In this document: positions 47,741 to 57,513 of the stretch, piece after piece
Numbering within the stretch: the first letter of the stretch is position 1
Layout of the letters: each line of letters begins with the position of its first letter
Assembly (NCBI RefSeq): GCF_032773895.1
Contig: NZ_CP120416.1
Location: forward strand, 4,969,531 to 5,033,530
Direction of reading: 5' to 3'
From: Teredinibacter sp. KSP-S5-2
GTDB lineage: Bacteria; Pseudomonadota; Gammaproteobacteria; Pseudomonadales; Cellvibrionaceae
DNA: 64,000 nt
Position numbers and translations under genes: made by a program
Notes under the pieces: generated by a model
What the model was told of the DNA's origin: nothing
What the model saw: only the letters and a program-made list of their open reading frames with translations
Databases searched by the model: none

Positions 47741-49021
47741 TTACGCGTTTTTCAGTGCTTGTCTTACTGACGCCAGTTTCACACACAAAACAAATACCTG
47801 CATTGCTTCGTCAACTTGTTCAACGGTTGGTACCGTTGGTGCAATACGGATATTGCTGTCTTGTGGGTCATTGCCATATGGGAAGGTTGCACCCGCTGGA
47901 GTCAATTTCACACCGGCTTCGTCAGCCATATCAACGACTTCCTGTGCAAGGCCTGGACGGGTATCGAAAGAGATAAAGTAACCACCTTCAGCGGATTCCC
48001 ATGCACCTAGGTCATTGTCACCAAAGGCTTCTTCCAAGTGCTTAAGTACGCTGGCAAAGCGAGGCTTGATGATTTCCGCATGCTTTTTCATGTGGGCATT
48101 CAATGAGCCTTCTTCAGCAAAGAAGTTAACATGACGCAGTTGGTTGACTTTGTCTGGGCCGATAGTGATAAAACCAAGTGACTTTTTGAAGCCTGCAAGG
48201 TTGGCATCACTGGCCGCGACGAAGGCAACACCTGAGCCGGCGTGGGTAATCTTTGAGGTTGAAGCAAATTGAATAACGCTGTCTTCAGTTCCTGCTTTGG
48301 CACAGGCTTCGAAGATGTTGGCCAATTGCACTGGGTTATCGGTCAAATCGTGGATTGCGTAGGCGTTATCCCACATAACGCGGAAGCCATCGCCAGCAAT
48401 CTTACCTAACTGTGCAATGCGCTCAACGGTCTCGTCGCTATAGATAACGCCGGTTGGGTTGGAGTATTTGGGGACACACCACATACCTTTGATACTGCTG
48501 TCCGCTTTCAGCATTTCTTCTACTTTGTCCATATCTGGGCCAGTAGATGTCATCGGCACGGTAACCATTTCAATGCCAAGGTGTTCACAGACCGAAAAGT
48601 GACGGTCATAGCCTGGTACTGGGCATAGGAACTTAACGCTGCTTTGTTTGTTCCAGGCAGACTCTGGGCCGTTTAAACCAAAAATGTGAGCAACCGTCAT
48701 CACTTGGTGCATTAGCGTCAAGCTACTGTTTCCGCCGGCCAGTACATTGCTGGCAGGAACACCCAAAATTGAAGCGCCTAATTCACGAGCTTCAGGAATA
48801 CCTTCAAGGCCCCCGTAATTGCGGACATCAATGCCGGACTTGCTGGTGTAGTTGCCCTTCAAAATACCATCCAGGCTATCAGAAAGAGAAACTTGTTCGG
48901 CCGAAGGCTTTCCTCGAGTAAGGTCAAGTGAAAGGTTTTTTGCCTTAATGGTCGAGAATTCTGCGGCTAAGGTTTGCTCCAGGTTTTGCAGTTGTTCTTG
49001 ACTCGCGTTCGTTAAATTCAA
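47741..49021 (-). CDS. Aminotransferase class I, subgroup Ic aspartate aminotransferase type
   Basis: A 426-residue PLP-dependent enzyme. The N-terminal block DLTRGKPSAEQVSLSDSL, the loop YGGLEGIPEARELG, the PLP contacts in CVPKYSNPTGVIYSDETV and WDNAYAIHDL, and the Schiff-base lysine in FASTSKITHAGSG fit the Ic subgroup, typified by the aspartate aminotransferase of Corynebacterium. It probably interconverts aspartate and oxaloacetate with 2-oxoglutarate. It ends at the shared terminator and has no operon partner. Confidence 0.86.
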   Translation of the reverse strand: MNLTNASQEQLQNLEQTLAAEFSTIKAKNLSLDLTRGKPSAEQVSLSDSLDGILKGNYTSKSGIDVRNYGGLEGIPEARELGASILGVPASNVLAGGNSSLTLMHQVMTVAHIFGLNGPESAWNKQSSVKFLCPVPGYDRHFSVCEHLGIEMVTVPMTSTGPDMDKVEEMLKADSSIKGMWCVPKYSNPTGVIYSDETVERIAQLGKIAGDGFRVMWDNAYAIHDLTDNPVQLANIFEACAKAGTEDSVIQFASTSKITHAGSGVAFVAASDANLAGFKKSLGFITIGPDKVNQLRHVNFFAEEGSLNAHMKKHAEIIKPRFASVLKHLEEAFGDNDLGAWESAEGGYFISFDTRPGLAQEVVDMADEAGVKLTPAGATFPYGNDPQDSNIRIAPTVPTVEQVDEAMQVFVLCVKLASVRQALKNA

Positions 49022-49311
49022 GGCGGTATCCTCTACAATGGTTGATGGTTTCGGGGCGAAATTATAGGCATTCTTGTGCCGGAAAAACAGACAAATTCAA
49101 CGTCAATCGAACGATTGCTGATTAAGGTCAGATTTTGCTGGTGTTGGCGGTCTGGAGCTATGTCTGCCCTCTCGTGACCTGAGCTGCTTGATACTGTTTT
49201 TGCTTGTCCGGGCTGAAGATTTTTCCGGAAAAACAAAGGTAGAAAGTAGGAGAAGATACGGCGCTGAGTAAATGTTAGACTGAGCGCTTTATCGATTCGT
49301 CTTCTTTGCTC

Positions 49312-49869
49312 ATGAATAAACTGTTTATTTCGTCCGGGTTTGTCGAGGATGGTGTACTGACTAATGCACTGGGGGAAACCCTGTGCATGAGGAGCCTTCC
49401 CCGCTTTTTGCGTGTTTTATTGACTACCGATGGAACCGTGACCAAAAGCATCGAATCTTACTTTTGGGAACCGGTGAGTGTAATTAACCTTGAGCAGTCT
49501 TATGTTCATCTTAGTCAGCCCGCCGCTTTTATTAATAAGGTGGCTGGGGACAAAGTGCTCGAGCGTTGTGTTGAGTTAGTGGGCGAACAATCTGCAAAGC
49601 AGTTTGTCCATGCACGCTCATTGATTTGCACCCAGTATTTAGGCGAACAGTTAAAAGCTGATCTGGAAGCCGGAAGGGTGGGGATAGGTGAGTTGCTGCG
49701 TGAATGTGGTTTGGAAACCTATCGGGAAATTATGCAGATTGGTTACACCGACCAAGACCACTGCTTTGCTACCGAAGACAAATTAATATGGCGCACCTAT
49801 CGTATAGTGATGGATGGCCACCCGTTAATCCAGATCACCGAAAGCTTTCCTTTGGCGGCTTACCAATAA
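49312..49869 (+). CDS. Chorismate-lyase-like protein
   Basis: A 185-residue protein that appears to have the UbiC/chorismate lyase fold: LCMRSLPRFLRVLLTTDGTV, SIESYFWEPVSVI and, near the end, EDKLIWRTYRIVMDGHPLIQ, ITESFP. The RxLLTTDGTVT pattern is shared with UbiC and with the Rv2949c-type 4-hydroxybenzoate synthases. It could feed ubiquinone or a pigment. I cannot tell catalytic competence. It is followed, 23 bases on, by gmhA. Confidence 0.5.
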   Translation: MNKLFISSGFVEDGVLTNALGETLCMRSLPRFLRVLLTTDGTVTKSIESYFWEPVSVINLEQSYVHLSQPAAFINKVAGDKVLERCVELVGEQSAKQFVHARSLICTQYLGEQLKADLEAGRVGIGELLRECGLETYREIMQIGYTDQDHCFATEDKLIWRTYRIVMDGHPLIQITESFPLAAYQ

Positions 49870-49892
49870 TTGTGATGTTTTGAGTGAAGAAA

Positions 49893-50477
49893 ATGAGTCA
49901 TCTTGAATATATAGAGAAAATTTTTAAAGACAGTATCTCGGTTAAAGAAAGCATCTTGGCCTCCTCTGAGGTGAAGCAATCCATAGATACTGTGTGCCAG
50001 GTTTTAGTCGACGCATACCGTGCAGGAAATAAAATGCTGATTGCAGGCAATGGAGGCAGTGCTGGAGACTCACAGCATATTGCTGCCGAGCTGGTTGTGC
50101 GTTTTGAAAAAAATCGTAAAGGCTTGCCTGCGATTGCATTAACCACTGACACGTCTATGTTGACGGCAATAGGGAATGATTTCGGTTTTGACCATCTGTT
50201 TAGTCGACAGGTGGAAGCCCAGGCAAAACCAGGAGATGTTTTTATTGGTATCAGCACTTCCGGTAATTCAAAAAATATTATTGAAGCAATTAATGTGGCA
50301 AAAGCTGAATGTGTGACGACTATTGGCTTGTGTGGTGCGGGAGGAAAAATCAAGGATATGGTTGACCACGCAATTTGTGTCCCATCAGATTGTACCGCGC
50401 GTATTCAGGAAAGCCATATAGTTATCGGTCATATTATTTGCGGTGTCATCGAGCAAAAAGTGTTTGATAGTGAATAG
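49893..50477 (+). CDS. gmhA: Phosphoheptose isomerase
   Basis: A 194-residue SIS-domain enzyme that converts sedoheptulose 7-phosphate to D-glycero-D-manno-heptose 7-phosphate for lipopolysaccharide core. The substrate loop is AGNGGSAGDSQHIAAELVVR, the second loop GISTSGNSKNI, and the C-terminal block ARIQESHIVIGHIIC. Zinc/active residues His and Gln are present. I chose ATG 49893 over GTG 49884. DiaA-type proteins have a related fold, but the metal residues favour GmhA. Confidence 0.9.
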   Translation: MSHLEYIEKIFKDSISVKESILASSEVKQSIDTVCQVLVDAYRAGNKMLIAGNGGSAGDSQHIAAELVVRFEKNRKGLPAIALTTDTSMLTAIGNDFGFDHLFSRQVEAQAKPGDVFIGISTSGNSKNIIEAINVAKAECVTTIGLCGAGGKIKDMVDHAICVPSDCTARIQESHIVIGHIICGVIEQKVFDSE

Positions 50478-51171
50478 CGGATTATTTTAATTCCCCCACC
50501 ATATGTTCTGCTTTCGCTTATTTGTTGGGATATTCGACAAAAGAATCATTAATCAACAGATGCGATAGCCGGATATATGGTTTTGCCAAACAATAGCTTT
50601 TTCAATTCTTAATATTCTTATTTCCTGTTAATAAATTGGTGGTTTATTTGTTTTCCCCTTTTTGATTTTGCATTTTTCTTTGTTTTTCTCGTCCATCTGC
50701 TGCAATCGTAACGCCGCCGCTTTTGTATTTAAAAGCCTGCGCCTGTAGTTTGGCGGGTACTTCTTGTGTGTGACGTTCATCACGGTTGAAGTGTTAACTT
50801 CCTTCTTGTAGGTCATGTGTTTGTTTCGTTTTACGTACCTATTTTCCCAACTGCGTCTCGAAATAGATATTTTTTTGTACAAAGGGCGAAGCGTTTTGTG
50901 TACGTATACGTCTTTACTATGTCGTTTTTATCTGAATATCGAAAACATAGGACTTGATTTTGGGGGATGCGCTTACTGGGAGTGCTTATTCATTGGAGCG
51001 GAATCCATTTTTTAATACTTACTCATATATTTGATTTTTAGTCATTCAAATACATTGGTACCTTGCCTGGTTATGCCTTTTGACTTGGTTTTGATTCAGT
51101 ATTACACGGCAATAGTATCTGATAAAAAAACGAGTGCGAAAATCGCATTAAACAGAAATATAACAATACAT
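50478..51171. other. Non-coding region upstream of the poly-serine phosphoesterase
   Basis: About 690 bases without a supported gene. A basic 84-codon frame on the minus strand (50628-50882) has no ribosome-binding site, and its Lys/Asn-rich composition follows the AT-rich DNA. TTGACT at 51080 could be the -35 of the next gene, but I see no good -10. No repeat or RNA motif is recognised. Confidence 0.5.
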
Positions 51172-51195
51172 ATGTTTAACGTGGGGCGTTTTCTT

Positions 51196-53031
51196 ATGAA
51201 CTTCAATCTCCAGAAAATGGAACTAAGGCTGGCTGACTTTCGAAAATGCCTGCAATTATTGTTGCCTGCACTATTTGCTGTAGTCAGTATGGGAGCTCAT
51301 GCCGCGCCGGCGCAGGTGCGTGTGGTTTGGGATAAGTCGCCTGACACCGAAGCTGTCGTTGGCTACACACAATCTGCAAGCGGTGGTGATGGTTATGTGA
51401 TGGCAGGTACGTCCCCTGACGCCTCTACCTGGCAACTTCACAGTGTTAGCTATACATATACTTATGGTTCTTTGGCCAGCGGCTTTGTTCGTCTCTCAGG
51501 CCTGACTCCGGATACCAATATTTATTTCCAGGTATGTGACAATAGTGGTTGTGGTGATAAATTCTGGTTTAAAACCGCAGCAGCAACACCGGAAAATGTT
51601 ACCTTCGTGGCTGGTGGTGATTCGCGAACCTATCGTTCTCCTCGTCAACAGGGCATGCGTTTGGTTAGCAAAATTCGCCCGGAGTTTGTTTTATTTGGGG
51701 GGGATTTTACCGATGGCAATCAGGACTATGAGTTGGATGAATGGCTTGATGATTGGACGTTGAGTTACTCCAATGACACGATTAATGGCGAAACTTTTAA
51801 ACGTATATATCCGTTAGTTCCCACAGTGGGAAATCATGAAAATAACAGCCACTTGTTTATGTGCCGGGTATTCGGTTCGGATCCTGATGGGAACAACCAG
51901 TGTACGCTTCGTGATACCTATTCTGTAATGTCTATCGGCGGTAATCAGGCGCGTATTTATACTCTGAACAGTGAGTTTAGAAATTCGGGGTATGGTGCGC
52001 AATGGGATCAGCAAAATACGTGGTTGAATAGTGATTTGGCGGTAGGTGGTGTGGGGGCGAAATGGCGTTTTGCACAATACCATAAACCGATGTTTCCTCG
52101 CACAACAAGTAAACCTTTCATTTATGAAAAAATGTTCGAGTGGTCTTCGCCTTTTGAAACCTATCATATGAATGTGGTGGTAGAGTCTGACAGCCATCTT
52201 GTGAAATATACTTGGCCGGTGGTGCCAACCAATAATGATTACTTGAAGGTGGATGCCGGTACGGTTTATATCGGTGAGGGGAGTTGGGGAGCACCAACTC
52301 GAACAGCAAACAGGCAATCCAATTGGATTGCGGATCAAAATAGTTTTGCACAGTTTAAAGTGATTCAAATTGCAGGAGACGATATTGATATTCGTACTGT
52401 GCGATTTTCCGGAGAAAGTGCGACCAGTGCATTGACCAAAGCTGAGCGAGACGCAAATGCGTTGGTATTACCGGCTGGTTTAAGCCTTTGGGATGCCAAG
52501 GATGTTGGGTCTGTTTATTCTATTACGCTGGATAGCTCTGGTTTCTCCCGTGTGGGCAAAAGCTCATCATCGAGTTCCAGTTCTTCTTCAAGTTCCAGCT
52601 CTTCTTCAAGCTCTAGTTCCTCGTCGAGTTCAAGTTCTTCTTCAAGCTCTAGTTCCTCATCGAGTTCCAGTTCTTCTTCAAGCTCTAGTTCATCATCGAG
52701 TTCCAGTTCTTCTTCAAGCTCTAGTTCCTCGTCGAGTTCCAGCTCTTCTTCAAGCTCTAGTTCTTCGTCGGGTTCGGGTTCTTCAACAAGTTCTAGTTCT
52801 TCTTCAAGCTCTAGTTCTTCGTCGGGTTCGGGTTCTTCAACAAGTTCTAGTTCTTCTTCAAGTTCAAGCAGTTCATCGAGCTCCAGTTCTTCATCAAGTT
52901 CCAGCTCATCGTCGAGCTCTGGTGGTTCTACTGATGGGGACGGTTCAAGCGGCGGCGGTAGTATTCCCGGTCATTATTTGTTGTTAGGTATGCTCTTGTT
53001 GATGATACGTTCAAGAAGAGTTAAAAAATAA
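51196..53031 (+). CDS. Secreted purple-acid-phosphatase-like metallophosphoesterase with poly-Ser linker and GlyGly-CTERM-like tail
   Basis: A 611-residue exported enzyme. After the signal peptide (to about AHA) there is an N-terminal Fn3-like domain (QVRVVWDKSPDTEAVVGYT) as in purple acid phosphatases, then a metallophosphoesterase domain with VAGGDSRTYR, LFGGDFTDGNQDYE, PTVGNHENN, QYHKPMF and VVVESDSHLVKYTW. Residues about 456-575 are almost all serine. The end GGGSIPGHYLLLGMLLLMIR plus SRRVKK looks like a GlyGly-CTERM sorting signal (GG motif, transmembrane helix, basic tail). ATG 51196 is chosen; 51172 is an alternative. Poly-Ser linkers are a mark of Cellvibrio/Saccharophagus secreted enzymes. 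Confidence 0.88.
   Translation: MNFNLQKMELRLADFRKCLQLLLPALFAVVSMGAHAAPAQVRVVWDKSPDTEAVVGYTQSASGGDGYVMAGTSPDASTWQLHSVSYTYTYGSLASGFVRLSGLTPDTNIYFQVCDNSGCGDKFWFKTAAATPENVTFVAGGDSRTYRSPRQQGMRLVSKIRPEFVLFGGDFTDGNQDYELDEWLDDWTLSYSNDTINGETFKRIYPLVPTVGNHENNSHLFMCRVFGSDPDGNNQCTLRDTYSVMSIGGNQARIYTLNSEFRNSGYGAQWDQQNTWLNSDLAVGGVGAKWRFAQYHKPMFPRTTSKPFIYEKMFEWSSPFETYHMNVVVESDSHLVKYTWPVVPTNNDYLKVDAGTVYIGEGSWGAPTRTANRQSNWIADQNSFAQFKVIQIAGDDIDIRTVRFSGESATSALTKAERDANALVLPAGLSLWDAKDVGSVYSITLDSSGFSRVGKSSSSSSSSSSSSSSSSSSSSSSSSSSSSSSSSSSSSSSSSSSSSSSSSSSSSSSSSSSSSSSSSSSSSSSGSGSSTSSSSSSSSSSSSGSGSSTSSSSSSSSSSSSSSSSSSSSSSSSSSGGSTDGDGSSGGGSIPGHYLLLGMLLLMIRSRRVKK
52561..52920 (+). repeat. Coding minisatellite encoding the serine linker
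   Basis: The 120-codon tract consists of five 36-base units (marked by CAAGCTCTAGTT at 52607, 52643, 52679, 52715 and 52751), followed by a 54-base unit repeated from 52751 to 52805 that carries the Gly-Ser-Gly-Ser-Ser-Thr insert. Units differ by synonymous changes only, so length can change by slippage or recombination without losing the frame. Confidence 0.9.
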
Positions 53032-53051
53032 ATATATCTTGATCTGAGTTT

Positions 53052-53097
53052 CCCCTAAATATTTATCCTGCTTATATCAGGTGTAAATATTTAGGGG
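53052..53097. terminator. Long hairpin between convergent genes
   Basis: CCCCTAAATATTTA (53052-53065) and TAAATATTTAGGGG (53084-53097) are exact inverse copies, with a second small stem CCTG/CAGG in the loop. It lies 21 bases after the phosphoesterase stop and before the convergent SDR gene. There is no clear T-run, so it may be a terminator, a barrier or an RNA-stabilising stem. Confidence 0.5.
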
Positions 53098-53224
53098 GAT
53101 ATTTGAATTTTAAGATGAGTTTGAGTGACATCTTCACAATGTTGGATGAAAAAAACAGGAACAAAAAAATCGTATCGTCCACAGAATCGCAGCACTGCGT
53201 TGCACACATTTTTTGTGTTAACAA

Positions 53225-54667
53225 TTATGTTTCTAAATCTATTGCTCTTTTTTCGATTGCGTGTACCAGCCCTTCAAATAAATATGCATGAGCAGGCAGG
53301 CATGCGTACCAGTATGCAATTCCTGCTGGGCCTGCAGGGTGCCAATAAGCGGTTACGCTTAGACTCCTCATATTTTGGTGTTCGCGAATTTTAAATTCGA
53401 GCACGCCAGAGCCAGGGGCTTTCATTTCCATTCTTAGCGTAAGTGAGGCTTTGGGTTCTAATCCAATTACTCTCCAGCTATCAATGACATCGCCAACACG
53501 CAGAGTTTTATTATCACGTCGTCGCCTGCGAAAGCTGGGGCCGCCCAAAGGCCAATCGATAGCCCTGCGAATAAACCACAAATTTTCAGCAAAATAAAAC
53601 CCTTGCTCGCCACCAAATTCCTGTACGGCTTGCCAAAGGCTTTCCCTGTTGGCGTGAGTTGTGATTTCATGACCGGCGCGTTTTGCGTAATAGGCGTGAT
53701 TAAAATCGTAATTGCGACAGACATAGGAACCTTCCACCCAATGGGCAAGTTTGGCTCCATTTTTTTCCAGATTCAGGGCATCCTGAACGGCTTCTTCGAA
53801 GCTCAGTAAATCGTGCGGAAATATTTTTTTTATTTTGCTGTTGTTGGCAATGATGTCGTGTGCGAGGCCGTCAATTAACGCCCTGGCGATATTTGTTGGC
53901 ACTGAGGTTACCAGCCTTAGCCAGTAGGATGACAACTTGGGGCTCAGAATGGGAACTCGGATCAATGAGAAAGATTTTTGTGCGATTCGTCCATAAGTAC
54001 GCATCATTTGCTCATAGGTTAGGGTTTCAGATCCTCCGACATCATAGGTCTCACTGTGCGAAAAATCTTTCTCTGCTATGGCTGTAAGGTAATGGAGTAA
54101 ATCTTTCAGGGCTATGGGGGTGGTCTTGGATTGAACCCAATGAGGGGTAATCATTAAGGGAAGATAATTGACCAAATCACGAATAACTTCGAATGCGGCC
54201 GAACCTGGGCCAACGATCATACCGGCACGAACTTCAATAATGGGAATCCCTGAACTGCGTAAAATCTCTCCCGTTTCCGCTCTACTTTTGAGATGTTCGG
54301 ATTTTGGATCGTTCGGGATCAGCCCTCCCAGGTATATTACTTTCTTAACGCCTTTTTCCTTTGCTGCTTTGGCAAAATTTTGGGCAGCTTGTTTATCGAT
54401 CTCCGCGAACTTTTTGCCGCTGGCCATGGAATGGATAAGGTAGAAGACGGTATCGATCCCTGTCAGCGCTTTGTTTAGTGTGTGAGGGGATAACGCATCG
54501 GCTTCGACTAATTCCACCTCGTTCCACTCCCTTGCTGCAAGCACTTCTTTGTTGCGTGCTGAGGCTCTAACAGTGAATCCTTTTTTGGCCAGTTCGGGGG
54601 TTAGATACGTTCCGATGTATCCGCTTGCTCCCAATACTAGAACTCTTTTGTCGGTATCTTGAGTCAT
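53225..54667 (-). CDS. SDR family oxidoreductase with C-terminal DUF2867
   Basis: A 480-residue protein. An atypical short-chain dehydrogenase/NAD(P)-binding domain makes the first 300 residues (VLVLGASGYIGTYLTPELAK, IDTVFYLIHSMASGKKFAEI, KVIYLGGLIPND), and the C-terminal DUF2867 domain follows (SWRVIGLEPKASLTLRMEMK, YWHPAGPAGIAYWYAC). Such fusions are widespread; substrates are unknown. No partner gene is adjacent. Confidence 0.85.
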   Translation of the reverse strand: MTQDTDKRVLVLGASGYIGTYLTPELAKKGFTVRASARNKEVLAAREWNEVELVEADALSPHTLNKALTGIDTVFYLIHSMASGKKFAEIDKQAAQNFAKAAKEKGVKKVIYLGGLIPNDPKSEHLKSRAETGEILRSSGIPIIEVRAGMIVGPGSAAFEVIRDLVNYLPLMITPHWVQSKTTPIALKDLLHYLTAIAEKDFSHSETYDVGGSETLTYEQMMRTYGRIAQKSFSLIRVPILSPKLSSYWLRLVTSVPTNIARALIDGLAHDIIANNSKIKKIFPHDLLSFEEAVQDALNLEKNGAKLAHWVEGSYVCRNYDFNHAYYAKRAGHEITTHANRESLWQAVQEFGGEQGFYFAENLWFIRRAIDWPLGGPSFRRRRRDNKTLRVGDVIDSWRVIGLEPKASLTLRMEMKAPGSGVLEFKIREHQNMRSLSVTAYWHPAGPAGIAYWYACLPAHAYLFEGLVHAIEKRAIDLET

Positions 54668-54824
54668 ACAAGCCTTTTAATCGCCTTTGGATGGCGCTGC
54701 AGCAGGTAGAGTTTTGATTATGGGGAGGGAAAGCACGAATTACCCTACCAAATACATAGTCTGGTATACATTACGAGCGATGGGTAGCAGATGGATTATT
54801 GAAATCGGATTAAAGAGGGGGAAA

Positions 54825-54901
<77 letters not shown>

Positions 54902-54972
54902 ATTTCAGAGGGCGGCTATTTTCACTAGTCGCCCTGGCAAAGTCAAGTGTTATCTGGGTGACTTCTTGATCT

Positions 54973-56064
54973 CTATACGTTAAAGCGGAAGTGGATAACG
55001 TCTCCGTCCTTGACGATATAGTCCTTGCCTTCCAGACGCCATTTACCAGCTTCTTTCGCGCCCTGTTCACCGTTATGGTCCACAAAGTCCTGGTAGCCGA
55101 CTACCTCTGCGCGGATAAAGCCTTTTTCGAAGTCTGTGTGAATCTTACCTGCGGCTTGAGGAGCGGTGGAGTTGACAGGAATTGTCCAGGCACGGACTTC
55201 TTTTACTCCGGCAGTAAAATAGGTGTGTAGGTTGAGTAACTCGTAACCTGCTCGAATTACGCGGTTTAACCCTGGCTCTTCCATGCCCATTTCTTCCAGA
55301 AATTCGGCTTTTTCTTCGTCATCCAGTTCAGCAATTTCAGATTCCAGCTTGCTGCAAATGGCCACGACGACGGCGTTCTCTTCGCCGGCAATTTCGGTCA
55401 CGATGTCGAGCATCGGGTTATTGTCGAAGCCGTCTTCTTCCACGTTGGCAATATACATGGTGGGCTTTAGCGTCAGCAGGCTAAGCGGCTTCAGTAGAGC
55501 CTTTTCGTCTTTGTTTAAGCCGAAGGCTCGGAGCGGTTTGGCTTCGTTTAAGTGGGGTAGGATCTGTTCCAACAGAGCCTTCATCTTAATGGCGTCTTTG
55601 TCTTGGCCCTTGGCGAGCTTGCTGTAACGCTGTATCGCTTTTTCCACCGATTCCAGGTCAGCTAACGCCAGTTCGGTGTTGATGACTTCAATATCTGCAG
55701 CGGGGTTAATTCGACCTTCTACGTGAATAACGTTAGGGTCGTCAAAACAACGCACAACATGGGCAATGGCATCGGTTTCACGGATGTTGGCCAGAAACTG
55801 GTTACCCAGGCCTTCACCTTTGGATGCCCCTGCAACCAAGCCCGCGATATCAACGAATTCCATAGTGGTGGGCACGGTGCGCTCAGGCTTAACAATCTCT
55901 GCGAGTTTGTCCTGGCGTGGGTCTGGTACCGCAACGACACCCGCGTTTGGTTCGATTGTGCAGAATGGAAAGTTTTCCGCATCGATACCTGCTTGTGTTA
56001 ATGCATTGAAAAGCGTTGATTTGCCGACATTTGGTAAACCAACAATACCGCAGTTAAAGCCCAT
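54973..56064 (-). CDS. ychF: Redox-regulated ATPase/GTPase YchF (Obg family)
   Basis: A 363-residue P-loop NTPase of the Obg family that prefers ATP and binds ribosomes. G1 is [17 protein letters not shown]3 [20 protein letters not shown], and G4 has the non-GTP-like form NVEEDG. The TGS domain is at the end ([16 protein letters not shown]). It is 22 bases downstream of pth, the usual order. Confidence 0.96.
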   Translation of the reverse strand: MGFNCGIVGLPNVGKSTLFNALTQAGIDAENFPFCTIEPNAGVVAVPDPRQDKLAEIVKPERTVPTTMEFVDIAGLVAGASKGEGLGNQFLANIRETDAIAHVVRCFDDPNVIHVEGRINPAADIEVINTELALADLESVEKAIQRYSKLAKGQDKDAIKMKALLEQILPHLNEAKPLRAFGLNKDEKALLKPLSLLTLKPTMYIANVEEDGFDNNPMLDIVTEIAGEENAVVVAICSKLESEIAELDDEEKAEFLEEMGMEEPGLNRVIRAGYELLNLHTYFTAGVKEVRAWTIPVNSTAPQAAGKIHTDFEKGFIRAEVVGYQDFVDHNGEQGAKEAGKWRLEGKDYIVKDGDVIHFRFNV

Positions 56065-56086
56065 ATGTATGTCCGTCAGTTATCTG

Positions 56087-56686
56087 TTATTTAGGGTTGC
56101 TGGAATGAAGTTCTCGCACCGCAGTTTCCCATTCTCCCGCTACCACGAAAGGTATAATTTTTTGTGCACGGGAAAGCGCGTTGTCGATTTCGATTTGTTG
56201 ATCTTGTGGTGCGCGTTTGAGTACGTAACCGGATACCTGTTTTGCGTTACCCGGATGGCCGATGCCGACGCGCAAACGTGCAAAATTCTTGTTGTTCCCC
56301 AAGGCGCTGATGATATCGCGCAGGCCGTTATGGCCTCCGTGACCACCACCACGTTTCAGTCTTACATCACCGGGGGATAAATCCAGTTCGTCGTGAATAA
56401 CGAGGATTTCTTCTGGTTCGATTTTGTAAAAGTTAGCCAGGGCGGCGACAGCTTGTCCGCTAAGGTTCATAAATGTGGTTGGAACCAAAAGGCGAGCATC
56501 TCTGGTGCCGATAAAAATTCGGCAGCTTGCTCCAAAAAACTTAGGGGTGTCCTGCAGTGGTTCTGAGTAATCCCGACTGAGTTCTTCGACGAGGTCTTGA
56601 CCAGCGTTGTGCCGTGTATGAGCATATTCCGCACCTGGGTTACCCAGACCTACGATCAGTTTAACTGGCGTACTTGGCGCTTGCAT
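56087..56686 (-). CDS. pth: Peptidyl-tRNA hydrolase
   Basis: A 199-residue Pth1, which recycles stalled peptidyl-tRNA. The catalytic His is in [18 protein letters not shown], the Asn in [13 protein letters not shown], and the Asp/His block [20 protein letters not shown] and GHNGLRDI follow. Length matches. It is between rplY and ychF. Confidence 0.96.
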   Translation of the reverse strand: MQAPSTPVKLIVGLGNPGAEYAHTRHNAGQDLVEELSRDYSEPLQDTPKFFGASCRIFIGTRDARLLVPTTFMNLSGQAVAALANFYKIEPEEILVIHDELDLSPGDVRLKRGGGHGGHNGLRDIISALGNNKNFARLRVGIGHPGNAKQVSGYVLKRAPQDQQIEIDNALSRAQKIIPFVVAGEWETAVRELHSSNPK

Positions 56687-56757
56687 GGAAAAGCTCTAAG
56701 TGGAGAGTGGTATTTGAATCAAGCGAGCCCGGTATCGGACTCGCTGAAAACGAAGGC

Positions 56758-57396
56758 TTACTCAGCGCCTTCTTCAGATCCGCCTTCTTCATCAGATGAA
56801 GCAGTAGCGCCGCGACCTTTCTGAATCGCTGCAACTGGAAGGTCGTGGTCTGCGCCGTGGCTCAATGCAACGGATTCCACGCCTTTTGGCAAGTTGATGT
56901 CTGAAATGTGAACTGTTTGTCCAACTTCAACATTAATCAAATCGACTTCAATAAACTCAGGTAAGTCGCCTGGCAAACAAGAAATCTCAAGCTCTGAAAG
57001 GCTGTGAGTAACTGTTCCGCCTTGCATCTTAACGCCTTTGCTCGTTTCTTCGTTGATGAAGTGAAGAGGTACTTTAGTAACGAACTTCTTGGTTTTGGAT
57101 ACGCGCAAGAAGTCAGCGTGCATCGCGTTACCTTTCGCTGGGTGGCGTTGAAGGTCTTTAAGAATAACGCTCTCGCCTTTGCCATCGATTACAAGGTCAA
57201 TGATGTGAGAATAGAACGCTTCGTTTTCCAAGTGCTTGTTGATTTCAAAAGCACTTAGAGTGATGTTTTGAGGCTTTTTACGACCACCGTAAACGATTGC
57301 TGGAACTTTATTTTCTTCGCGACGCAGGCGGCGGCTCGCACCTTTCCCTTGATCATCGCGAAGCTCTGCATTTACTACAAAGTCTTCATTAGACAT
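56758..57396 (-). CDS. rplY: 50S ribosomal protein L25/general stress protein Ctc
   Basis: A 212-residue long form of L25 (Ctc). The N-terminal domain (AELRDDQGKGASRRLRREE) binds 5S rRNA, and the C-terminal TL5 domain covers about residues 95-185 (VPLHFINEETSKGVKMQGG). The tail is acidic and Gly/Ala/Ser-rich. It lies between prs and pth in the usual order. Confidence 0.95.
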   Translation of the reverse strand: MSNEDFVVNAELRDDQGKGASRRLRREENKVPAIVYGGRKKPQNITLSAFEINKHLENEAFYSHIIDLVIDGKGESVILKDLQRHPAKGNAMHADFLRVSKTKKFVTKVPLHFINEETSKGVKMQGGTVTHSLSELEISCLPGDLPEFIEVDLINVEVGQTVHISDINLPKGVESVALSHGADHDLPVAAIQKGRGATASSDEEGGSEEGAE

Positions 57397-57513
57397 TTTA
57401 TTTCTCCAAAAAAGTAGCGTTATTGCTACCTGCCCGAAAATTCCGCGACCAGAAATTTTCGGGGGTTAGTTTACTTTAGGTGATACCTAAAGGGTTGCTT
57501 TTGAGGAAATGCT

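Noticed and set aside
50628..50882. Basic 84-codon minus-strand frame
   Set aside because: No ribosome-binding site, Lys/Asn-rich composition that follows AT content, no domain.
52493..52987. A 164-codon frame in the serine-tract DNA
   Set aside because: It is the out-of-phase reading of the tandem repeat and gives low-complexity Leu/Val/Arg repeats.
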